A DNA stretch of 64,000 nt from Paracoccaceae bacterium (GTDB lineage: Bacteria; Pseudomonadota; Alphaproteobacteria; Rhodobacterales; Rhodobacteraceae), in NCBI GenBank assembly GCA_022843025.1, contig JALHOL010000004.1:124001-188000 (forward strand). Direction: 5' to 3'. Below the pieces are notes generated by a model, which searched no databases, had not been told where the DNA came from, and worked only from the letters and a program-made list of their open reading frames with translations. The position numbers and the translations under genes are program-made. Numbering within the stretch: position 1 is the stretch's first letter; each line of letters starts with the position of its first letter. Positions 35,205-47,522 of this stretch are shown here, piece after piece.

Positions 35205-35233
35205 CTTGCAGCCCCCCGATGCCCCTCTTATAT
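35205..35233 (+). promoter_or_regulatory. Heat-shock (RpoH) promoter of dnaK
   Basis: CTTG (35205-35208), 18 bases, CTTATAT (35227-35233). This is an exact fit to the alphaproteobacterial heat-shock consensus CTTG-N17/18-CYTATNT. It is 117 bases upstream of the dnaK ATG. No CIRCE element was seen. Confidence 0.8.
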
Positions 35234-35349
35234 ACACGGTCAAGCCGGGATACGGGCGGGCCGCCTGCCCCGGATGCACTTGGGATCGGGGCTGGATGCC
35301 TGGCTAGGGTCCGTCCCCAAAACATCGCCGAAAGAAGAGGTAGCATATC

Positions 35350-37257
35350 ATGGCCAAAGTCATCGGGATTGACCTCGGGACCACGAACTCTTGCGTTGCC
35401 ATCATGGATGGTTCGCAGCCCCGGATCATCGAAAACTCGGAAGGCGCGCGCACGACGCCGTCTATTGTTGCGTTCACGGAAAGTGAGCGCCTGGTGGGCC
35501 AGCCCGCCAAACGGCAGGCAGTCACGAACGCCGCCAACACCGTCTTTGCCGTCAAGCGCCTGATCGGGCGCCGCCATGACGACCCGGCGGTGCTGAAGGA
35601 TCAGAAGAACATTCCGTTCAAGGTTGTGAACGGCGGCAACGGCGATGCCTGGGTCGAAGTGCGGGGCGAGAAATACAGCCCCAGCCAGATCTCGGCCTTC
35701 ATCCTGCAGAAGATGAAGGAAACCGCCGAATCTTATTTGGGTGAGACCGTCACGCAGGCCGTGATCACGGTTCCCGCCTATTTCAACGACGCCCAGCGTC
35801 AGGCGACGAAGGACGCGGGCAAGATTGCCGGTCTGGAAGTGCTGCGCATCATCAACGAACCGACGGCGGCCGCGCTGGCCTATGGTCTGGACAAGAAAGA
35901 AACCCGCACCATCGCGGTCTATGACCTTGGTGGCGGTACGTTCGACATCACCATTCTGGAGATCGATGACGGCCTGTTCGAGGTGAAATCAACCAACGGG
36001 GACACGTTCCTTGGCGGTGAAGATTTCGACATGCGGATCGTCACCTATCTGGCGGACGAGTTCAAGAAAGAGCACGGCGTCGACCTGACGCTGGACAAGA
36101 TGGCGCTTCAGCGTCTGAAGGAAGCTGCCGAAAAGGCGAAGATCGAGCTTTCGTCCAGCCAGCAGACCGAAATCAATCAGCCGTTCATTTCGATGGACAA
36201 GAACACCGGCCAGCCGCTGCACCTTGTGGTGAAGCTGACCCGGGCCAAGCTGGAATCGCTGGTCGATGACCTGATCAAGAAGTCGATGAAGCCCTGCGCC
36301 GCCGCGCTGAAGGATGCCGGTCTGACGACGTCGGACATCGACGAGGTGGTTCTCGTGGGTGGTATGACCCGGATGCCGCGCGTGATCGAAGAGGTCACCA
36401 AGTTCTTTGGCAAGGAACCGCACAAGGGTGTGAACCCGGATGAGGTTGTGGCCGCCGGTGCCGCCATTCAGGCGGGTGTGTTGCAGGGCGACGTGAAGGA
36501 TGTGGTCCTGCTGGACGTCACCCCGCTGTCGCTGGGGATCGAAACGCTGGGTGGCGTGTTCACCCGGTTGATCGACCGCAACACCACGATCCCAACGAAG
36601 AAGAGCCAGATCTTCTCGACCGCCGAAGACAACCAGAACGCCGTGACGATCCGGGTGTTCCAGGGCGAACGCGAGATGGCCGCCGACAACAAGATGCTGG
36701 GCCAGTTCAACCTGGAAAACATCCCGCCAGCACCGCGTGGCATGCCGCAGATCGAGGTGACGTTTGACATTGACGCCAACGGGATCGTGTCCGTCGGCGC
36801 CAAGGACAAGGGCACCGGCAAGACGCAGCAGATCACCATTCAGGCCTCGGGCGGCCTGAGCGATGAGGACATCGAAAAGATGGTCAAGGACGCCGAGGCG
36901 AATGCCGATGCGGACCGGGCCCGTCGGGAACTGGTGGAATCGAAGAACCAGGGCGAAAGCCTGCTGCATTCGACCAAGAAGTCGCTGACCGAGCATGGCG
37001 ACAAGGTCGATGCCTCGACCGTCGAAGCGATCGAGCTGGCGATGCAGCCGCTGGAAGAAGCGCTGAAAGGTGAGGATGTCGGCAAGATCAAGGGCGGCAT
37101 CCAGAACCTAACGGAAGCGGCGATGAAGCTGGGCGAGGCGATCTACAAGGCCAGCCAGTCCGAGGCCAGCGGGGCCGAGGAAGACGGGCCGCGTCCGGTG
37201 GACGATGACATCGTCGATGCCGATTTCGAAGATCTGGGCGAAAACAAGCGGAAGTAA
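35350..37257 (+). CDS. dnaK: Chaperone DnaK (Hsp70)
   Basis: A 635-residue Hsp70 with an N-terminal ATPase domain (about 1-385: [45 protein letters not shown]), then the conserved linker [19 protein letters not shown], a substrate-binding beta-domain and helical lid, and the C-terminal [17 protein letters not shown]. It acts with DnaJ and GrpE in protein folding. AAGAGG precedes the ATG. dnaJ follows 77 bases downstream. Length is normal. Confidence 0.98.
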   Translation: MAKVIGIDLGTTNSCVAIMDGSQPRIIENSEGARTTPSIVAFTESERLVGQPAKRQAVTNAANTVFAVKRLIGRRHDDPAVLKDQKNIPFKVVNGGNGDAWVEVRGEKYSPSQISAFILQKMKETAESYLGETVTQAVITVPAYFNDAQRQATKDAGKIAGLEVLRIINEPTAAALAYGLDKKETRTIAVYDLGGGTFDITILEIDDGLFEVKSTNGDTFLGGEDFDMRIVTYLADEFKKEHGVDLTLDKMALQRLKEAAEKAKIELSSSQQTEINQPFISMDKNTGQPLHLVVKLTRAKLESLVDDLIKKSMKPCAAALKDAGLTTSDIDEVVLVGGMTRMPRVIEEVTKFFGKEPHKGVNPDEVVAAGAAIQAGVLQGDVKDVVLLDVTPLSLGIETLGGVFTRLIDRNTTIPTKKSQIFSTAEDNQNAVTIRVFQGEREMAADNKMLGQFNLENIPPAPRGMPQIEVTFDIDANGIVSVGAKDKGTGKTQQITIQASGGLSDEDIEKMVKDAEANADADRARRELVESKNQGESLLHSTKKSLTEHGDKVDASTVEAIELAMQPLEEALKGEDVGKIKGGIQNLTEAAMKLGEAIYKASQSEASGAEEDGPRPVDDDIVDADFEDLGENKRK

Positions 37258-37276
37258 CACCGCGTGAATCGGAAGA

Positions 37277-37304
37277 GGGGGCGGTTCGGAAACGGACCGC
37301 CCCC
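37277..37304 (+). other. Stable intercistronic hairpin between dnaK and dnaJ
   Basis: GGGGGCGGTTC / GGACCGCCCCC forms an 11-bp stem (one G-U pair) with a 6-base loop and no U-run, 20 bases after the dnaK stop. It is a likely transcript-processing or partial-termination site, which would give less DnaJ than DnaK. Confidence 0.6.
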
Positions 37305-37334
37305 ACCCGGTTCTGAGAGGGGGTTTTGTCCCGA

Positions 37335-38492
37335 ATGGCAAAACGAGATTTCTACGACATTCTAGGCGTGGCACGTGGCGCATCCGCCGACGAGCTGAAG
37401 AAAGCCTATCGGCAGAAGGCCAAGGAGCTGCATCCTGACCGGAATTCGGACAACCCGAATGCCGAGGCGCAGTTCAAGGAAGTGAACGAAGCCTATGACG
37501 TGCTGAAGGATGCCGATCGCAAGGCCGCCTATGACCGGTATGGCCATGCCGCCTTTGAGGGCGGCGGTGGCGGGCGCGGGGCGCAGGGATTTGGCGGCGC
37601 GGGCAATGGCGACTTCGCCAGTGCGTTTTCGGACGTGTTCGAAGACCTGTTCGGCGATTTCATGGGTGGCACGCGCGGGGGTGCGGGAGGCGGAAGGTCA
37701 CGCGCACAGCGCGGGTCTGACCTGCGCTATAACCTGCGTGTTTCCCTGGAAGAAGCCTATCAGGGCGTGCAGAAAACGATCAACGTACCCACTTCCGTGG
37801 CCTGCGACACCTGTCGCGGCACCGGGGCCGAGGGCGGCGCCGAACCCGTGACATGCCCCACCTGTTCGGGCATGGGCAAGGTGCGGGCGCAGCAGGGCTT
37901 TTTCACCGTGGAACGGACCTGCCCCACCTGCAACGGCATGGGCCAGATCGTGAAAAACCCCTGCCGGTCTTGTGGCGGGGCGGGCCGGATCGAGAAGGAG
38001 CGGTCGCTTTCCGTGAACATCCCGGCTGGGGTGGAGACAGGCACACGCATCCGGCTGGCGGGTGAGGGGGAGGCAGGGCTGCGCGGCGGGCCTGCGGGCG
38101 ATTTGTATATCTTCATCGAGTTGCGGGAACACCCGATCTTTCAGCGCGACGGGGTGCATCTGTTCTGCCGCGTGCCCATCAGCATCACGGCAGCCGCCTT
38201 GGGCGGCGAGGTTGAGGTGCCGACGATTGATGGTGGCCGCAGCCGTGTGAAGGTGCCAGCGGGCGCTCAGACAGGCAAACAGATGCGGCTGCGCGCCAAG
38301 GGGATGCCGGCGCTGCGCGGTGGCGGTCTGGGCGATATGGTGCTGGAACTGGCCGTTGAAACGCCGGTGAACCTGACCGCGCGGCAGAAGGAAATCCTTC
38401 AGGAATTCGAGAAGCTGAGCGAAGAAAACAACCCCGAGGGAAAGACCTTCTTTTCCAAGGTGAAGGGATTCTGGGACGGAATGAAGAGCTGA
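37335..38492 (+). CDS. dnaJ: Chaperone DnaJ (Hsp40)
   Basis: A 385-residue class A J-protein. The J domain is at about 4-70, with the HPD motif in KELHPDRN. A Gly-rich linker follows (about 75-125), then a zinc-finger domain with four CxxCxGxG repeats ([32 protein letters not shown]) and the C-terminal substrate-binding domains. The ATG at 37335 ([11 protein letters not shown]) is the family start. A strong terminator follows. Confidence 0.97.
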   Translation: MAKRDFYDILGVARGASADELKKAYRQKAKELHPDRNSDNPNAEAQFKEVNEAYDVLKDADRKAAYDRYGHAAFEGGGGGRGAQGFGGAGNGDFASAFSDVFEDLFGDFMGGTRGGAGGGRSRAQRGSDLRYNLRVSLEEAYQGVQKTINVPTSVACDTCRGTGAEGGAEPVTCPTCSGMGKVRAQQGFFTVERTCPTCNGMGQIVKNPCRSCGGAGRIEKERSLSVNIPAGVETGTRIRLAGEGEAGLRGGPAGDLYIFIELREHPIFQRDGVHLFCRVPISITAAALGGEVEVPTIDGGRSRVKVPAGAQTGKQMRLRAKGMPALRGGGLGDMVLELAVETPVNLTARQKEILQEFEKLSEENNPEGKTFFSKVKGFWDGMKS

Positions 38493-38512
38493 TCCGATCC
38501 TTAGCGCGTTTG

Positions 38513-38543
38513 AAAGGGCCATCGGGAAACCGGTGGCCCTTTT
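38513..38543 (+). terminator. Terminator of the dnaK-dnaJ operon
   Basis: A long stem (AAAGGGCCATCGG / CCGGTGGCCCTTT, one wobble) with a GAAA tetraloop, followed by TG; the 3' arm ends in TTTT. It lies 20 bases after the dnaJ stop. Confidence 0.85.
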
Positions 38544-38595
38544 GCATGCCGCGGGCGTTAAGGCCCTGTTCACTTGTTTCGCGGACACTGGCGGT

Positions 38596-39366
38596 ATGAG
38601 ACAGGCACAGCATTTTCACCAAGGAACCTTGCCGCTCTTCCCTGCCGGGGATGAGGATGAGGCGGTGTGTTCCACACCGCTGACGGGGCGGCTGCCCAGT
38701 TACATCACCGATCACCGCAAACGGCTGCGCGCGCGGTTTACTGAAACCGGCGGGCAAGGGGTGGCGGAGTACGAACTGCTGGAACTGGTCCTGTTCCGCG
38801 CCATCGGTAGGCAGGATGTAAAGCCGCTGGCGCGGCGGTTGCTGGAAACGTTCGGCGATCTGGCGCGGGTCATATCTGCCCCCCCTGCCCGGCTGATGCA
38901 GGTGCATGGCGTGGGCGACGCGGTAGTGATGGAGTTAAAGCTGATGGAGGCGGTGGCGCAGCGCATGGCCCGGTCCCGGGTGATGCAGCGGCCTGTGCTG
39001 TCATCCTGGAACGCGCTGCTGGATTACTGCCATACCGTGATGGCCCATGCCGAACAGGAGCATTTCCGCATCCTGTTTCTGGACCGCAAGAATGTGCTGG
39101 TGGCGGATGAGGAACAGGCGAAAGGCACGGTGGACCATGTGCCGGTCTATCCGCGCGAGGTGGTAAAGCGCGCGCTGGAACTGGGCGCTTCGGCGTTGAT
39201 ACTGGTGCATAATCACCCGTCTGGTGACCCTACACCTTCATCCGCGGATATCGACATGACGCGACAGATCATGCAGGCCTGCGCCGTGCTGGGGATCACG
39301 CTGCATGACCATCTGATCATCGGCAAAAGCCGCGAGGTCAGTCTGCGGGCGGAGCGTCTGATTTAA
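38596..39366 (+). CDS. radC: RadC-family JAB-domain protein
   Basis: A 256-residue protein. A helix-hairpin-helix-like N-terminal part (about 45-120; EYELLELVLF, LMQVHGVGDA) precedes the RadC/JAB metalloprotease-like domain, with H205 and H207 in VHNHPSGDPTPS and D218 as zinc ligands. The cellular role of RadC is unresolved; it is not a proven repair protein. The ATG at 38596 is chosen; an in-frame ATG 21 codons upstream would lie inside the dnaJ terminator region. Its end overlaps the convergent OmpA-fusion gene by 29 bases. Confidence 0.92.
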   Translation: MRQAQHFHQGTLPLFPAGDEDEAVCSTPLTGRLPSYITDHRKRLRARFTETGGQGVAEYELLELVLFRAIGRQDVKPLARRLLETFGDLARVISAPPARLMQVHGVGDAVVMELKLMEAVAQRMARSRVMQRPVLSSWNALLDYCHTVMAHAEQEHFRILFLDRKNVLVADEEQAKGTVDHVPVYPREVVKRALELGASALILVHNHPSGDPTPSSADIDMTRQIMQACAVLGITLHDHLIIGKSREVSLRAERLI

Positions 39367-40846
39367 GGAAATCTGGGCGCAGCCAAAGCTCTACCCGCCG
39401 GTTCAGGCGGCGGCCTGCGCCGGTTTCATCGCAAGCCATCGGAAGCGCCTCGCCAAAGGCCATGACCTGCGGCAGACGATCCGGGGGCAGATCGGGCGTG
39501 GCGGCCTGAAGGGCAGCCAGAACAGCCTCGGCCCGGGTTTGCGACAGGGCAAGATTGGCGCTTGCAGCGCCGGACCCATCAGAGAAACCTGCCAAGATCA
39601 TTGCCTCGCCGCGAAACCCGTCGGAATCCAGCAGACGGGCAAGGTCTTCGATATTGCCGCGCGAATGGGCGTCCAGTGTGCTGGACCCATCTTCGAACCG
39701 GAAGGTGAAAGACAGACGATCCGCGCCATCCATCACATCGACAAGACGCTTCAGATCAGCCAGCGTGGTTTCTTCACCCGCGCCCTGAATGGCATTGATC
39801 AGGCGCAGGCCATCGGCCGTCATCGGTTGGCGTTCGGCGTCGCGGTCGACATAGCCCTGCGCGGCGATCACCTGTTGGGCCTGTGGCAAGGTGAGGAATT
39901 CAAGGAATTCCCGCGCCATCAGCGGCAGGCGGCGGCGCGGGGTGAGCAGGTGGAGCGGAAGGGAGAGGGGATAATCCTCGGCTTTCACCGCGAGTGTGCT
40001 GGGCAGCAGGGGAAAGCCGCAACTGTCGGTCAGGGTTACAACACGGGCCTTGCCGGCCACGGCGCGGGCGGTAACGGCCAGCGCCCAGGGATCGCGGGCG
40101 ACAGCCTCGGCCAGGGTGGCGAAATCGGGGTGAACCTCAGTCGCCGCGACCTCGCGCCCCAAACGGCCAGAGAGGGCGCGTTGCAGGCCGTTGGTGGCGG
40201 GCAGGCCATGCAGGACCAGCGGCATGTCTGGGCCGCCGATTTCAGACCAGTTCGTCACCTCGCCCGACAGGGCGCGCGCCAGATCGGCCGAGGAGATTTG
40301 CGCAACCGGGTTGTCGGCAGCAACAACCGGGACCAGCGCATCAAGGGCGAGCGGGCGCGACCCCAGATCGGGTTCGGTGCTGGCAGAAAGGATCAGTTCC
40401 GCACCGCCCGACAGCAGCGCCGCGCGCGCAGCCTCCTGACCCATGGGTTGGAAGGTGAATTCAGCCAGTATCTGATCGGTGGTCGGATCGGTAAGGGTGG
40501 CGGTGGCGTCAGTGACGCTGTGATCGAGCCCGCGCGATGTGGCGAAGGCTGCCACAAGGGGCGGGATCAGACTGCGGCCGGGATCGCCTTCGCCCACGAT
40601 GCGGACGGGGATGCGCGGGGCCATCAGATCGGGGCAGCCGGGGCCGTCACAGATGACGCCCTGTCCATCTACCGTCAGCGGGCCGTATTCGGTTGCAATT
40701 CGGTAAAATTCGCCATCCCAGCCTTGCAGCGTGCCAGTCAGCGAAAGCCCACCATCACGCGCGGTCAGCGTCACATCCTGCGCCGCCGCCATGCCTGCAC
40801 AAAGGCAGGCAGCAAGAACCGCGACACGATACGACACAACCTTCAT
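39338..40846 (-). CDS. Phosphate-binding-protein-like domain fused to an OmpA-like domain
   Basis: A 502-residue secreted protein with signal peptide at 1-22 (ACLCAGMAAAQ). An N-terminal beta-segment (about 23-75) is followed by a PstS-type solute-binding domain (about 80-350; GGAELILSASTE, VPVVAADNPVAQISSADLARAL, PLPLMAREFLEFLTLPQAQQVI-like end). A C-terminal OmpA/MotB peptidoglycan-binding domain lies at about 375-495 (LSFTFRFEDGSSTLDAHSRGNI, LAGFSDGSGAASANLALSQTRA, NRRVELWL). It is probably an anchored periplasmic binder rather than a transporter subunit, since no pst genes are nearby. It sits 17 bases after an unknown anchored protein. Confidence 0.82.
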   Translation of the reverse strand: MKVVSYRVAVLAACLCAGMAAAQDVTLTARDGGLSLTGTLQGWDGEFYRIATEYGPLTVDGQGVICDGPGCPDLMAPRIPVRIVGEGDPGRSLIPPLVAAFATSRGLDHSVTDATATLTDPTTDQILAEFTFQPMGQEAARAALLSGGAELILSASTEPDLGSRPLALDALVPVVAADNPVAQISSADLARALSGEVTNWSEIGGPDMPLVLHGLPATNGLQRALSGRLGREVAATEVHPDFATLAEAVARDPWALAVTARAVAGKARVVTLTDSCGFPLLPSTLAVKAEDYPLSLPLHLLTPRRRLPLMAREFLEFLTLPQAQQVIAAQGYVDRDAERQPMTADGLRLINAIQGAGEETTLADLKRLVDVMDGADRLSFTFRFEDGSSTLDAHSRGNIEDLARLLDSDGFRGEAMILAGFSDGSGAASANLALSQTRAEAVLAALQAATPDLPPDRLPQVMAFGEALPMACDETGAGRRLNRRVELWLRPDFLKSDAPPAD

Positions 40847-40863
40847 TCAATCCCGCCAAGCCC

Positions 40864-41748
40864 TTACTCTGTGGCGGCGAGTTTCGTGTCGGGGACCGGA
40901 TTATTCAAGGCCACAAAACCACCCGTGCCATCGCATTCGGGCATGGCGAGGCTAAGGTCGGCGCGGGTCACGATGCCGGCAGCGCTGTAAAGCACTTCGC
41001 CCAGCAATTCGCGCCCGCAGGTTTCGGGTGTGATTTCCGCTTCGATGGCGGGGGAGATGGTCGGGTCTGACGAGAGGGTGACAATCTCAGCCAACATGGG
41101 GACAGGGCCGGAGAGCGTGCCAAGCGCAATCTGGGTGCCATCGCCGCGGAAGGTGAAGCGGTCACCGGCCATCCATTGCACAGCAAGGCGGCGCAGGGCG
41201 GCGACTTCGGGCACGGGGGCGCTGGCCCGGGCTTCGGTGCCATCAGGCAGACGGAGCGAAAGCGCGCCTGCAGGATCAAGGGCAGGAATGTCGATGAAAA
41301 GCGCGCCAGTGGCGGTGGTCTGGTAGGTGACGGCGAGGCCGGCATGTTGCAGCACAACCGTCTGATTGGGATGGCAAGGCGCGCTGAGGCTTATGGACAG
41401 CATGGCATCGGCGGCGGCAAAGGCATCGAGTGTGACGGGGCAAAGATCGGCCTGCGCTGCGGGCGCGGGATCGGGTATCGATTCCGGCTTGAGATCGGGT
41501 TCGGCCGTGGGCAGCGGGACAAGCGGTTCATCGACCAAGGCCACCGGGGTGATCACAGGTTCGGGTTGCGGATCATCGGCAGCCAGCGGCGTGGCTGCAG
41601 CAAGGCGCAGAGGGGTGGGTGTTTCCGCGCGGGGGACCGGGATCATGGCAGCAGACGATTGTGCCGTCCCCGATTGCATATACTGCCCTGCACCCAGCGC
41701 CAGAAGCACCGTGCCACCCGCCATCACCAAACTACGCTTGCGATCCAT
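40864..41748 (-). CDS. Membrane-anchored periplasmic protein of unknown function
   Basis: A 294-residue protein. A single N-terminal hydrophobic segment (about 8-25, LVMAGGTVLLALGAGQYM) may be an anchor or uncleaved signal. A Pro/Ala-rich linker (about 35-100) leads to a beta-rich domain with four cysteines (LCPVTL, APCHPN, ETCGREL, PECDGT) that could form two disulfides. No family recognised. It lies between secA and the PstS/OmpA fusion on the same strand, probably co-transcribed with the latter (17-base gap), which suggests a joint cell-wall role. Confidence 0.72.
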   Translation of the reverse strand: MDRKRSLVMAGGTVLLALGAGQYMQSGTAQSSAAMIPVPRAETPTPLRLAAATPLAADDPQPEPVITPVALVDEPLVPLPTAEPDLKPESIPDPAPAAQADLCPVTLDAFAAADAMLSISLSAPCHPNQTVVLQHAGLAVTYQTTATGALFIDIPALDPAGALSLRLPDGTEARASAPVPEVAALRRLAVQWMAGDRFTFRGDGTQIALGTLSGPVPMLAEIVTLSSDPTISPAIEAEITPETCGRELLGEVLYSAAGIVTRADLSLAMPECDGTGGFVALNNPVPDTKLAATE

Positions 41749-41844
41749 GTCAGCCCCTGACGCACCATTACCGGCATGGTTGTGTCAGGGGATAACGTCC
41801 CGTACAGGGCAGGATTGTGGCAATTTCGGAAACGGTCGACCGGA

Positions 41845-44613
<2,769 letters not shown>

Positions 44614-44792
44614 GTTTTCTCCGCCTACCTGACATCATCGTGTGAGGCTGCGGCCTTGCCCGACCCCAACGCCTTCCATAGAAGAGCCAAGTGGCCCGGC
44701 AGGCCCCGTCGCACGCGACCACCGCGAGATAAGGGAGAGGCCGGGCATAGTCAACGTCGCTGAGGGTAGCGGCCCGATCAGGAGAAGGTGAG

Positions 44793-45650
44793 ATGGCGAA
44801 ACATTACGGGATCTGGGCAGGGCTTGTGCTGGCCTGTGGCGTGGCGCTGCCGACGTTGGCGCAGGATGAAGCCGCGCCGACCGCTGATACGGTGGTTGCC
44901 ACGGTGAATGGGACCGAGATCACGCTGGGCGAACTGATCATCCTGCGCGAAAAGCTGCCGGCGCAGTATCAGGCGCTGCCGGATGACATGCTGTTCACCG
45001 GGCTTCTGGATCAGGCGATTCAGCAGGCCGCGCTGGAGCAATCGGTGGCGGACAGCGCGACCAAGCGGGATGAGATCTGGATGCGCACCGACGCGCGCAG
45101 CTATCTGGCGGGCAAGGCATTGCAGGCCGTGGTGGCAGAGGCAGTGACGGATGCGGCCTTGCAGGCGGCCTATGACACGAAATACGCCAATGCCCCGGCC
45201 GCGAAGGAATATTCGGCGCAGCATATCCTTGTCGACAGCGAGGAGAAGGCCAAGGAATTGAAGGCGCAGATTGATGGAGGCGCGGATTTCGCGGAACTGG
45301 CCAAGACCAATTCCAGCGATACCGGGTCGGCGGTGAATGGCGGCGATCTGGGCTGGTTCGGGCTGGGCATGATGGTTGCCCCGTTCGAGGCGGCTGTGGT
45401 GGCCGCAGCACCGGGCACGGTGACCGATCCGGTGCAGACCGATTTCGGCTGGCACCTGATCAAGGTGAACGAAGTGCGCGACGCCGCCAAACCGACGATT
45501 GACGAAGTGCGCGACGAACTGGCGGCCGAGATTGAGCAGGTCGCCGTAGAGGCGAAGTTGGCCGAGTTGACCGCTGCGTCCGAGATCACCCGCCCGGGCG
45601 AGGGGATTGACCCGGCCCTGCTTCGGGATGCAACTCTGCTCGACAAGTGA
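44793..45650 (+). CDS. Periplasmic parvulin-type peptidyl-prolyl isomerase
   Basis: A 285-residue protein with a signal peptide (1-23, ending PTLAQ) and a SurA-like N-terminal helical domain (about 30-125; VATVNGTEITLGELIILRE). The parvulin rotamase domain lies at about 135-235 (SAQHILVDSEEKAKELKAQI, GGDLGWFGLGMMVAPFEAA, FGWHLIKVNEVR). It helps fold exported proteins. AGGAGAAGG precedes the ATG. It is divergent from secA, so export and periplasmic folding factors are side by side. argJ follows 17 bases later. Confidence 0.93.
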   Translation: MAKHYGIWAGLVLACGVALPTLAQDEAAPTADTVVATVNGTEITLGELIILREKLPAQYQALPDDMLFTGLLDQAIQQAALEQSVADSATKRDEIWMRTDARSYLAGKALQAVVAEAVTDAALQAAYDTKYANAPAAKEYSAQHILVDSEEKAKELKAQIDGGADFAELAKTNSSDTGSAVNGGDLGWFGLGMMVAPFEAAVVAAAPGTVTDPVQTDFGWHLIKVNEVRDAAKPTIDEVRDELAAEIEQVAVEAKLAELTAASEITRPGEGIDPALLRDATLLDK

Positions 45651-45667
45651 AACCGGGAGACGGGCCT

Positions 45668-47023
45668 ATGGCAAAGACCGATTGGAAATCAGAAGCGCGG
45701 GCGCTGAAGAAGAAAGTCCGCAAGCTGAAGGCCCGTGTGATGGGAGAAGAAATCGGGGCGGCGCTGGCCGCTGCCCCGAAGAAAAAGGCCAAGCCGGTAT
45801 CGCCGCTGGCACCCAAGGGCGGCTTTCCCAAGCTGCCGGCGATCGCGGGGGTGGAGTTTGCCGCTGTCGAGGCCGGGGTGCGGTATCAAAACCGGAAGGA
45901 TGTGATGCTGGTGCGGCTGGCACCCGGAACGGCGATGGCGGGTGTGTTCACGCGGTCTTCCACTCGGTCGGGCTGCGTGCGGGATTGCCAGACGAAACTG
46001 GAAACCAAGGTTGCTGCGGGCGCAGGCGCGGCGATCATCGTGAATTCGGGCAATTCCAATGCCTTTACCGGCAAGGTCGGCGATGCGGCGGTAGCTGCGG
46101 TGACGGGTGGCGTGGCCGAGGCGTTGGGGATTCCGGCAAGCCGGGTATTTTCATCCTCGACCGGGGTGATCGGCGAGCCGCTGCCGTTTGAGAAAATCAC
46201 GTCCAAGATCGGCGATCTGGTGGCCGACCTGCGCGAAGATGCCATCGAGATGGCCGCCCATGCGATGATGACGACCGACACCTTCCCCAAAGGCGCAGCC
46301 GCTGTGGTGCAGGGTGACGGGGGCGAGATCCGGATTGCCGGAATTGCCAAGGGATCGGGGATGATCGCGCCGGATATGGCGACGATGCTGGTCTATGTCT
46401 TTACCGATGCCAAGATTTCGGCGGCGGCCCTGCAACGGATGCTGTCGCGGAATGTGGATGCGACCTTCAATTCCATCACCGTGGACAGCGATACCTCCAC
46501 CTCGGACACGCTGCTGGTGGCGGCGACGGGGCAATCGGCAGCAGCCGAGGTGAAGGGTGCGGTGGCCAAGGCCTTTGAGGTTGCGCTGAAGGGCGTGATG
46601 ATGGACCTGGCGCATCAGGTGATCCGCGATGGCGAAGGCGCGACGAAATTCGTCGAAGTACGGGTGACCGGCGCGAAGGATGATGCCGATGCCGCGCGGG
46701 TGGCTTTCTCGGTGGCCAATTCTCCGCTGGTGAAGACGGCGATTGCGGGGCAGGACCCGAACTGGGGGCGCATCGTGGCGGCCGTGGGCAAATCCGGGGC
46801 TGAGGCAGACCGTGACCGGCTGACGATCCGGTTCGGGGATATCTTGGTGGCCGAAAAAGGCTGGCGCAACCCGGAGTACCGGGAAGAGGACGGCGCGAAT
46901 TACATGCTGGGCGAGGATCTGGTGATCGGCGTCGACCTTGGGCTGGGCAAGGGGAAGCGGTCGGTCTGGACCTGCGATCTGACCAACCGTTATGTGGAGA
47001 TCAACGCGGATTACCGGTCTTGA
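45668..47023 (+). CDS. argJ: Bifunctional glutamate N-acetyltransferase / ornithine acetyltransferase
   Basis: A 451-residue enzyme of the cyclic arginine pathway. It self-cleaves before a threonine: KGSGMIAPDMATML places the nucleophile at Thr239. Family blocks STGVIGEPLP, TDTFPKG, NSITVDSDTSTSDT and the C-terminal GKGKRSVWTCDLTNRYVEINADYRS are present. The ATG at 45668 has GGGAGA upstream. About 44 lysine-rich residues (LKKKVRKLKARV, PKKKAKP) precede the usual SPLAPKGFP-like start, longer than in most family members. The mutT TTG start overlaps its stop. Confidence 0.95.
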   Translation: MAKTDWKSEARALKKKVRKLKARVMGEEIGAALAAAPKKKAKPVSPLAPKGGFPKLPAIAGVEFAAVEAGVRYQNRKDVMLVRLAPGTAMAGVFTRSSTRSGCVRDCQTKLETKVAAGAGAAIIVNSGNSNAFTGKVGDAAVAAVTGGVAEALGIPASRVFSSSTGVIGEPLPFEKITSKIGDLVADLREDAIEMAAHAMMTTDTFPKGAAAVVQGDGGEIRIAGIAKGSGMIAPDMATMLVYVFTDAKISAAALQRMLSRNVDATFNSITVDSDTSTSDTLLVAATGQSAAAEVKGAVAKAFEVALKGVMMDLAHQVIRDGEGATKFVEVRVTGAKDDADAARVAFSVANSPLVKTAIAGQDPNWGRIVAAVGKSGAEADRDRLTIRFGDILVAEKGWRNPEYREEDGANYMLGEDLVIGVDLGLGKGKRSVWTCDLTNRYVEINADYRS

Positions 47024-47418
47024 AGATCGTTCTGGTCGCAGCCGTTGCTTTGATTGATGGCGATGGCCGGGTTCTGCTCGCACAGCGCCCGGAGGGAAAA
47101 TCGCTGGCCGGGCTGTGGGAGTTTCCGGGCGGCAAGGTCGAACCGGGTGAGACGCCCGAGGTGGCGCTGATCCGTGAGTTGAAGGAAGAGTTGGGGATCG
47201 ACACCTGGTCCAGCTGTCTGGCGCCGCTGACCTTTGCGAGCCACAGCTATGACGACTTCCACCTGTTGATGCCGCTGTTCGCCTGCCGTCGCTGGGAGGG
47301 AATCACCCAAGGTCGCGAAGGGCAGCGTCTGGCCTGGGTCAGGGCGCAAAACCTGAAGGATTACCCGATGCCCCCCGCCGATATTCCACTTATCCCTATC
47401 CTGCGCGACTGGCTTTAG
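47020..47418 (+). CDS. mutT: 8-oxo-dGTP diphosphatase (MutT/Nudix)
   Basis: A 132-residue Nudix hydrolase with the full box GGKVEPGETPEVALIRELKEELGI starting near residue 37 (shown here only as its motif GX5EX7REUXEEXGU). It removes oxidised dGTP. The TTG start overlaps the argJ stop (TTGA), a position shared with other Rhodobacterales. A weak GAAAG-TCGT-CTTTC hairpin (47432-47445) lies after the stop. Confidence 0.93.
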   Translation: MKIVLVAAVALIDGDGRVLLAQRPEGKSLAGLWEFPGGKVEPGETPEVALIRELKEELGIDTWSSCLAPLTFASHSYDDFHLLMPLFACRRWEGITQGREGQRLAWVRAQNLKDYPMPPADIPLIPILRDWL

Positions 47419-47522
47419 CCAAAGGTTTAAAAGAAAGTCGTCTTTCGGGCCTTTTGCGCAAGAATTGTGCTGGCGTTGGAAACAATCAGCATTAATCTTA
47501 AGGTTCTACCGGGGGGAAAAGA

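Noticed and set aside
35160-35349. CIRCE/HrcA operator before dnaK
   Set aside because: No TTAGCACTC-N9-GAGTGCTAA-type repeat present; the RpoH-type promoter explains regulation.
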